Below, piece by piece: positions 57,201 to 64,000 of a stretch of DNA of 64,000 nucleotides. Every line of letters starts with the position of its first letter. Positions within the stretch are counted from its first letter, which is position 1. Below the pieces are notes generated by a model that ran no database searches, had not been told where the DNA came from, and was given only the letters and a program-made list of their open reading frames with translations. The stretch is taken from the NCBI RefSeq assembly GCF_000340215.1, contig NW_006921536.1, positions 2,133,582 through 2,197,581 of the forward strand, given 5' to 3'. The stretch comes from Pseudocercospora fijiensis CIRAD86. Taxonomy: Eukaryota; Ascomycota; Dothideomycetes; Mycosphaerellales; Mycosphaerellaceae. The translations under genes and the position numbers were made by a program.

Positions 57201-58848
57201 CGAAGAATAGAAAGCCTACCTCTACTATCTAATGCTAGTCGTATTAAAATTCAACTACGAGTGCGGAAACATTCACTTCTAGGTCTCCTAAATGCTAGTA
57301 TCCGCTTAGGACAAGATCGGGAAAATTAATAAAGCCGACCCTTTCCCGAATCGAGATTTCGTTACTAGTATATCTAGAGACGACAGAGACGCAGATATAA
57401 ACGCTTTCCGCACCTAGACGAACTAGATGCTAAGTCACGCCCCTAAGCAAATAATAAACGTTATTTAACAAAACGGCGACCGCTTAATGCTTTACCTAAT
57501 AAGCAAGCTCCTTATATCGGCGGTGCCCTTACTATTAAAAGCCGCCGTCCTTCGATACTAGATAAAGGCGCTCGTCCTAATAGACGGGAATAACGAGATC
57601 TAGCCTATGCCCTAGGCGACTATCGTTTACTATAAGGGAGATAACGACGTTAGATAGCTACTTAAGCACTTCGCGCGGGAACTCGACGACCGAAGCGGCG
57701 GACGGCCGCTATAGCAAATCGCGACTAAGGATACCGGGTACTCTAGGTCTACTATAGACAACGCGTTTCGGCCCCCTAGGGAGGATGTTCTCGATAAGCT
57801 CGAGGCCGTAAAATAGCTATATTTCGCGGAGCTAATATATACCCGCCCCGTAAAGATAGTCTAGCAAATTCCGCCGGAGCCTACGTCTATCGACGATAGC
57901 CGTACCTTACTAATCGAGGCGATACGTAACTATAGATAGGACGACGACGACTTTCGGAAGGCATTAGCTACGTTGTAAGGAAATTAGTAGGAGGATACCG
58001 ACCCGCAAGAATTTAAGCAATGCGTCGGCCTCCTTATAAGAGCCGTCGGCGACGCGCTCGAAGACAGCGGCTGCGATTAAGTAATAGACGACGAAGACCT
58101 TGCCGAACTAAACGCCGACGAGAGGTTATAGTACGAGAGATGCATCGCGCTATATTAGAAGTTCGGCACCGCGTTTGCCTAACTACTAGAAGAGAATTAG
58201 AGAGAGGTTATAGACTACGGCAACCAATTCGACTAGGAAGGCACCGAATAGGACGGTAAATTCGACCCTACTAGCCTCGATAACATTATAGAGTTTATAA
58301 ATACACTCGCCGATTTCTAGTTAGAAGACGGCACTATCAAATACGATAACGAAGACGAGCCGACCCTAAGTCTACCCCTAATTATCGATTCTATCTAGCG
58401 TATATCTAAAGAACCTAACTCCGCTACGAATGCGATTAAGGCTATAAAAGACCTACCGCTACTATAGTACCTTAGATAAGAGGAAAGCGACCTTTTCAAA
58501 CTGCTTGCCGCGCTCTATAGATTAGTACGACCGAGCGGCGATAAGGGCCTACGTAAGGCGCTCGGAAAACTTACCGTAGAGACTTTTAATAGTCTGCATC
58601 CTACTAACAAGAAAAAGGGCCTCCGCTTTCTAGAACTGCGCCCTCTATAGTAAGGAGAACCCGATAACGAGCATCCTAGAGACCCCGTAGTTAGCGAATA
58701 GTAGTGCTTCTTGCACTCTCGCGCGTTAACGACCTAGCTAGAGGAAATAGGATATTAAGCATTAGCGGGCAAGGAAGAATAGGGATAGCGAGACGAAAAC
58801 TAGGGGCGCATAGCCCAAAATCTCTTTTGTTATGCATGTAGATACTAA
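54214..58848 (+). pseudogene. E4 third ORF, about 1,544 codons, unknown function
   Basis: One frame runs from an ATG at 54214 to TAA at 58846-58848 with no net frameshift; every in-frame stop before it is TAG or TAA, as RIP would make from CAG, CAA or TGG. Upstream the frame stays readable to about 54,060. Layout: an acidic, Glu/Asn/Lys-rich head (54,240-54,620); a compact region beginning KTKRLVIVLPKPGEILRIPY (54,642-54,701); a charged helical stretch (55,090-55,400); a mixed region with Tyr and Trp; a Lys/Ala-rich linker with repeated KAKSTKAD units (about 56,500-56,870); and a long acidic C-terminal part ending near a Cys-containing NLFCYACRY. No RT, integrase, envelope or other family motif is recognised. 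Its place before the polypurine tract makes it part of the element. Confidence 0.75.
56580..56870 (+). repeat. Lys/Ala-rich coding repeats in the E4 third ORF
   Basis: At least four copies of a unit encoding KKAKSTKAD, some followed by DSKADP, with a diverged GKGKSIKAPAGK segment. The composition resembles linker-histone tails or other nucleic-acid-binding basic linkers. Confidence 0.7.
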
Positions 58849-58893
58849 GTCTACCGTCCGCGTAGTCGCGGACATTTCGGGACCGGGGGATTC

Positions 58894-59015
58894 TATTACG
58901 AAGGCAGGCACAGGCATAGGCTAGGCAGGAGGCCCTAGCCTCCCATAGTACATACTTCTCTAAGCCTAGATAGACTTAGAATAATCATCCACTTTATAAT
59001 ACACGATGTATAACA
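58894..59015 (+). repeat. 3' LTR of E4
   Basis: 122 bp, starts TATTACGAAGG (RIP change from TGTTACG), ends GTATAACA, followed by target duplication ATCCT at 59016-59020. Confidence 0.92.
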
Positions 59016-62000
59016 ATCCTAATAGCCGCGACCTTACTAGTTTCGAGATACCTCTTAAGCTATATAGACAAACTACCCTTCCCTAAGGGGCAACTAACTC
59101 CGTAGCCTAGTTCGTTCGCATTATAAACTAAGTCCTCGCGGCCTATATCTCCTATATAGCGATGCCTTTCCTCGACGATATAGGTGTTAAAGGCCCTAAA
59201 ACTAGGTACGACAATAAAGAAGTAGAGCCTAGCATCCGCAGGTTCTTTCTCGAATATATCTAGAACCTCGATAGCGTCCTCTACGACCTAGAGCGAGCTA
59301 ATCTAACGGTGTATAGGGAGAAGCTTTAGCTCCTATACAAACGAATAAATATTATCGGGTTTGTAACCGATGAAAACGGCCGCTATCCTAATAATATACG
59401 GGTTCTAAAGATAGTGTCCTAGCCGGATCCTACCTATTAGAAGGATGTCCGAACCTGGCTTAGAGTAGTCTCCTACTTCCGCATCTAGGTCGAGAACTTT
59501 ATATTAGTATATAAGCCCTTATATGCCTTACTTAAGAAGGATGCTAAATTCGAATAGACCTCCGTTTACTAAGTAGCTAAGGATACGGTAACTAAGGCGC
59601 TCGTTAGCGCACCTATACTAACATCTATTAACTACTCGGAGGGTGCGGGTTTAATAATTGTTGCTATCGACTCGAGCGGGGAAGGCTATAGCGAGATACT
59701 AATACAGTGTAACTATAAGGAGCTATCCTTGCGTTATCCTATTAGGTACGACTCCGGACTATAGAAACCGATCGAGGCCCGATACGATACTAGCAAGCGA
59801 GAATGTCTTAGGGTCTATAAGGCTCTAAAGAAGTTCCGACTATAGCTCTTTAGTATATTCTTTCGTCTAGAAATCGATGCTTAAACGCTAGTCTATTAGC
59901 TTAACCGTATAGCCTCCGACCTACTAAACTCTATAATAGCTCGGTAGGTTGCCTAGATCTATTTGTTTGACTTCGACGTCTTCTACGTTCCTAGCAAGAA
60001 GCATACTAGACCGGATAGCCTTTCTAGAAGGCCCGCTATAGAAGAGGACATCGCTAAGATAATAGAAGAAGAGGATATCGATGCGGTAATTAACCGCACT
60101 TTCTTCGCTACCTTCTATATTAATACTATGCTAGCGATTACTAGGCCTGCTACCGACGACTAACCTAGCGACTAACCTAGTAACTAGCCCGACGAGAGCC
60201 CTACTACTAACGATAACGACTAGGCTAAACCTAAGGCGGATAAACTAGAGAGGGATAATATCCTTAATAGGGTCTACTCCGACGACTCCTATTATATCGC
60301 CTACTTCCTAACCTATACGAAGAAAGCGCCTAGCCTATTAAAGAGTTAATACCGTCGGGTTATTCGCTATTCTCGACGATTCCTCGTTAAAGATCGAATC
60401 CTTTAGCGACAAGCGATAGTTAATGCACCTCTCTAGTGTGTTATTAACGACCTAGTAGCCCGATAAGAGATCCTTCGTTCCGTTTACGATAAGCTCGGCT
60501 ACCGAGCGGCGGAGGGCACCTTCGATGTCCTTCGTCGGCGCTACTAGTAGGACGGCGTATAGGCTAATGTCTCCCGCTACTATAAGAGCTGTCCTAAGTG
60601 CAATTTTAGGAATAGCTACCGACGTCTAGGAGAGCTGCGTATTCCTATAGCCTAATTAGTAGGGGAGCGATAGTACGGCGATAGTGTCTATCTTAGTCGT
60701 AACAATAGCTTGTATGTTATCCGAGAGGGTCTTTCTCGATAGCCGGAGGCCTATTATTTCTATAAGGGCTACGGCGCCATTAATGCTCGTAACATAGCTA
60801 CCTTCCTATTTAAAGATCTGTTTTGCCGCTAGGGAATACCTTACGAGATTATCTTAGACAACGCTACGAACAATATAGCTAAAGAAGTTTAAGTACTACT
60901 TATTTCGTATAGGGCGAGAAACGTTCGTATCTCCCTATACTATCCCTAGTCGAATGCTATTATTAAACGTAGCTATCGGTCTTTGATTAATGCCCTATCT
61001 AAGATAACTAATAGAGGGGACAGGTCGGTTCCTATCTCTACCCGGGTCCTAGCCCTTCTCTAGGCAGATCGAACTACTATTGTCGATACGACTAGACTTA
61101 CGCTAGCAGAGCTTATAATTAGGAGGGACGCCGTTCTTCCTATTAAGTTGTCCTATCGCACGCATAGCGTTTACGACTAGGGGTCTGTTCGTACTAGAGC
61201 AGATCTCCTTACCCTACGCGCTAAGGCTCTTAAGGATATAACTACTACTTCTTAGGAGGGACTTGCTCGGTAGCGGCGCCTTCGTAAGGAGGCTAAGCAG
61301 TATTTCGATAACTATAATGCTATTAATTAGGAACCTCTAAAGGTTAGCGATATAGTTCTCCTATACCGGTCGGAGCTAGAATATAGTTACTTCTATAAGC
61401 TAGCCTTTAAATAGAAAGGGCCTTATAGAGTGTAGGAGGTCCTTTACGATAGTTCTGCGTACCGACTTTAGGAACTTAATAGTGCTACCTTAAAGCACTC
61501 GCACCCCCGGGCTAACCTAAAGAAGATCGTCGAATTAAGGGAGCCTACCCGCCCTCCCCCGATAGAGGAGGAAGTCAATGCCTCTATAGACCCTCTACCG
61601 ACCTTAGATGCCTATAGAGAGGAGGATCCTGCCGCGATTATAGATCCTATTCTACCCGATAAGTATACGCATCCCTAGGTACGTCTTAGTAAGCTATTAG
61701 GAATAACTTATAAACAAAGGGAGGGTTATATACGTATTAATTGCGCGTAGAGCATTTCCGATATTAATTCCGATAGTAAACTAGACTTCTAGCTATCTAA
61801 CTCTAACTCCGAGGAGGAACTCGACTAGTCTAGCGACGAAGACCGCCTAGAATTATAGCTAGACGATCTCGAGACTAAATAATTGCTTGTCTTTCCCTAC
61901 CTTTGCTACGTTGCTTTCCTTGCGCTTATTAACTGTTCTCCGCGCTATTAATATAGTGCCGCCCTATAGCTTTAGTCCTTACTACTTGTTCCTACGGATA

Positions 62001-62150
62001 TTAATACTTATAGTTGTTGCCCTCTTTTGCTTTTACTTTGTCTATTATATTACTCTTTTGCCTTCGATTAATGTTACTATAACTTTATTCCTTTGCTTTT
62101 GTTTTTCCTAGATAGAACTATACGAGGCGCATTTTCCTAATAATACCCCG
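59016..62150 (+). pseudogene. E5 Pol remnant: rest of RT, RNase H, integrase
   Basis: Continues the RT frame cut at 43765. It reads NSRDLTSFEIPLKLYRQT, then the catalytic region MPFLDDIGVKGPK (about 59,161-59,200), and RNase H with IIVAIDSSGEGYSEI (about 59,655-59,700) ending FDVFYVPSKKHTRPDSLSRR (about 59,972-60,031). The integrase has an HHCC-type region (about 60,480-60,610, containing SCPKCNF), a core (about 60,650-61,080) with EIILDNATNNIAKE, and a C-terminal part to about 61,680. No chromodomain is evident. RIP stops throughout. 61,880-62,130 is pyrimidine-rich non-coding tail. Confidence 0.87.
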
Positions 62151-62168
62151 GGGGTAGCATTAGGAAAA
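62132..62168. repeat. CCCCGGGGG palindrome P3
   Basis: TTTTCCTAATAATACCCC followed by GGGGGTAGCATTAGGAAAA; 37 bp with near-perfect arms. It lies at the end of the E5 pol region. Confidence 0.82.
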
Positions 62169-62580
62169 TAGCCGAACCTAACCCTCTACCCTTCTAGGAC
62201 TACTTCTCTCTAGATTTCTAGACTCTAGCGACTACCCTTAAGTAACAACGACAACAAGATACTCTACTAGAGGGTGTTCCTACCCTAATTAGCACTAGTT
62301 ACGTAGGACACTAAGAAAGGGAGGATCCCTCTCCCTTCCTAGCTCTTAGATAGATATAGCAACCTAGGCCTATAGCCTCTAAGAATAGGGACCTTAGGCT
62401 ATAAAGCTTAGTGTTTAGAAGAAGAAAGAAGGTAAACGCACGGACTACCTTTACGTACTTACTAATATAAAAGGTAATACTGTACCTACAATAGTAGTGC
62501 TATAGGCTAATATATCGACGGATTAGCTACGCTAGGCCTAGGCGACTTGCTCCTCGTCGCCGAGTATCTCTAGAGAAAAG
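62169..62580. other. Non-coding stretch between palindromes P3 and P4
   Basis: About 410 bp with RIP-type composition and no convincing frame. It could be the E5 3' LTR, but I found no matching copy near 38,700-39,800. Confidence 0.4.
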
Positions 62581-62607
62581 CTAATACTACCCCGGGGGTG
62601 TTATTAG
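62581..62607. repeat. CCCCGGGGG palindrome P4
   Basis: CTAATACTACCCC followed by GGGGGTGTTATTAG. The right arm could double as an LTR start (TGTTATTAG) for the element that follows. Confidence 0.78.
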
Positions 62608-64000
62608 TCCCGCTAGCTTCACTACTATAGATTTCTACTAAGGACTCGAACTAACTAGTTATATTTCGAGTACGCGAGAATCTACGATAACTAAAGGTTA
62701 ATAAAGGCGCGTAGTCGCTACTAGCAATTAGCTAGATCGATTGTCAAACTTTAGCCTACCCTAATAATAAAGAAGTCTCGTATATAGCTTTACTTTCATA
62801 TATAGCCGTTACCCGTTTGCTTTACTAGCGCGGAATATACGGACTACGTTACCTTCGCACTATATTTAAAGCGAGCTTCCTAAGCTCCTTCTTCTACTCG
62901 GTTACTAACTAACTCGCTACCGCCTAAAACCCCCCTTCTATCTAAACCCTTTAATTATTATTATTAAGCAACGAATACACTTTGCAAACTCGTTTCTAAA
63001 CCGCCTCGGTCGACTATGTCTTCCGGCGCCTCGAATCCGCTAGGCGCTAGTAGTAGCAACGACCTACCTGCCTCTATTAACCTAAGCCTAGCCGCCCTAG
63101 TTCCGATCGAAGCCCTATCCGATAGCGCCTTAGCTGCTACAACTAGCCTCGAGCACTGCTTCTAGATCGTTACCGCCCTTAAAGACCCTTAAGAGAAGAT
63201 CTAGAACGCTCGCACCCTGCTACGCGTTATTAATAGGAATATTAAGAAGGCTACTATCTTAGTTGCATATAGTATAAACAACTTGCGTTAGTCTATCGGT
63301 AAGCGTATCTTTAAGCGCGAGGTTCTTAACGATATAGATATCGAACAAGCCTTTCCTATCGTCTATAGCCTCGAGATAGCCGGCACCTAGATTCGTTTAC
63401 GCTTTAAGACCCTCGACTAGGCCTTCGAACATTAGGGAGGACTAAGCAGTCTTCCTAAGAGCCTTGTTAACTTCGCCTATAGTAGACAAGAGCGTACTAA
63501 GCAGGTCTCTTCGTTCGTTAATAAGTACAAGGTCCGTCGTTAAGGCGCCGAGCACCTCTCCCGTACTATAATCTATCGCGTATCTACCGCTAGTAAGAAG
63601 GTAGGCAAGCAGTTACTTAACTTGTCCTTTGCGCTTAACGACTTTACGATAGCCTACTAGAAGAAGCACTACGATAGATTGTCTAGGTCGATCTTAACGT
63701 ATAGACAACTAAGGATCTACTAAAGGAGAAGGGCTATCGCATTAATAGTATAGGTTTTATTATTAAAGGTTAAGAGGCTCCTATCGTTAATGTCCTTAAA
63801 CGCAAGGCTCTTCGCCTAGAAACAGAGGCCGACACGGCTGCTAGTCTTACGCTCGCTATAGAAATGTAGGCTAAAGATCGTCGCTCGACCTGTAACCGCA
63901 AGGTCTCTTAAGAAGTTTAAGACGAGCGCGCTAAGGCCGAAGTAGCGCGCAAGAAGGCATTGTATACTCGCTAGGCCCTCCGCAAGGCTACTAAGAAGTA
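62597..64000 (+). mobile_element. Start of a further element, leaves the window
   Basis: About 420 bp of leader follow P4, with a TATA-like ACTATATTTAAAG near 62,860, then an ORF from 63,019. The leader ends in a C-run and AT-rich stretch (about 62,930-62,975). Possibly an LTR element whose LTR starts TGTTATTAG, but no second LTR is available to test this. Confidence 0.45.
63019..64000 (+). pseudogene. Unrecognised ORF at the right edge, RIP-degraded
   Basis: An ATG at 63019 opens a Ser/Ala/Leu-rich N-terminus (MSSGASNPLGASSSNDL), followed by a charged helical protein with TAG and TAA stops. Around 63,610-63,670 it reads LLNLSFALNDFTIAY. A frame change occurs near 63,690, after which a neighbouring frame is readable to the window end, ending Lys/Arg/Ala-rich. 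The ending resembles in composition the start of the window (1-400), but no alignment was established. It could be a gag or a transposase. Confidence 0.4.

Larger units (their letters stand above)
43766..59015 (+). mobile_element. Complete 15.25-kb Ty3/gypsy chromovirus E4 with a third ORF
   Basis: 122-bp LTRs (43766-43887 and 58894-59015), TGTTACGAAGG at the start and GTATAACA at the end, 5-bp target duplications ATCCT. After the 5' LTR, TAGTAGCTTCGCTTCGAG (43891) fits a tRNA primer site beginning TGG. Before the 3' LTR, GGGACCGGGGGA (about 58,880-58,890) is a polypurine tract. Order: gag, protease, RT, RNase H, integrase, chromodomain, extra ORF. It is about twice the size of E2. It is inserted in E5 pol. 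Confidence 0.93.

Noticed and set aside
1..64000. Giant Starship-type mobile element carrying the gene island as cargo
   Set aside because: No tyrosine-recombinase captain gene or flanking target repeats were seen; the island is bordered by ordinary, independently inserted transposons.

Overview
The window looks like a repeat-rich compartment of a filamentous ascomycete (Pezizomycotina, plausibly a dothideomycete). It holds one 7.4 kb island of intact genes (about 9,790-17,160) inside some 56 kb of nested, dead transposable elements. The repeats carry the signature of repeat-induced point mutation (RIP). CA and TG dinucleotides are scarce, TA is abundant and CG is retained. Reading frames run for hundreds of codons and are broken almost only by TAG and TAA, where CAG, CAA or TGG is expected. 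The genes and their introns in the island show none of this.

Left block (1-9,790): remnants of unrecognised open frames; four tandem full or truncated copies of a unit of about 485 bp with tRNA-like Pol III boxes (898-2225); then a minus-strand Tc1/mariner (IS630/DDE) transposase split by a complete minus-strand Ty1/copia element (4057-9385, LTRs of about 128 bp, 5-bp target duplication). The transposase frame continues exactly across the copia insertion.

Gene island: a secreted rhamnogalacturonan-lyase-like enzyme of the PcRGLX/YetA type (10021-12774, +, with a probable 5' UTR intron); convergent with it a disordered, repeat-containing protein of unknown function (14925-12983, -, two exons); then a fungal transcription-factor-like regulatory-domain protein without a visible Zn2Cys6 cluster (16813-15833, -). 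A plant-cell-wall role next to a regulator is suggestive, but co-regulation is inference.

Right block (17,161-64,000): nested insertions in a clear order. Gypsy chromovirus E1 (from 17161) is interrupted by a full copy of its own family, E2 (21343-28550, TSD ataga), and then by gypsy E3 (from 30697). E3 gag is interrupted by a hAT element (from 33822). The hAT transposase is cut near 38,692, where another gypsy region (E5, gag-protease and pol) begins. E5 pol is interrupted within reverse transcriptase by E4 (43766-59015, TSD atcct), a complete 15,250-bp chromovirus with the same LTR and gag as E3. A further element starts near 62,597 and leaves the window.

The most unusual feature is in E4. 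Between its chromodomain integrase and its 3' polypurine tract it has a third open frame of about 1,544 codons (54214-58848), still in one frame apart from RIP-type stops, and I recognise no family in it. Also unusual: a CCCCGGGGG-centred palindrome that appears four times at the borders of the E5 reading frames, and GCCGGC-containing short repeats lodged in hAT introns.
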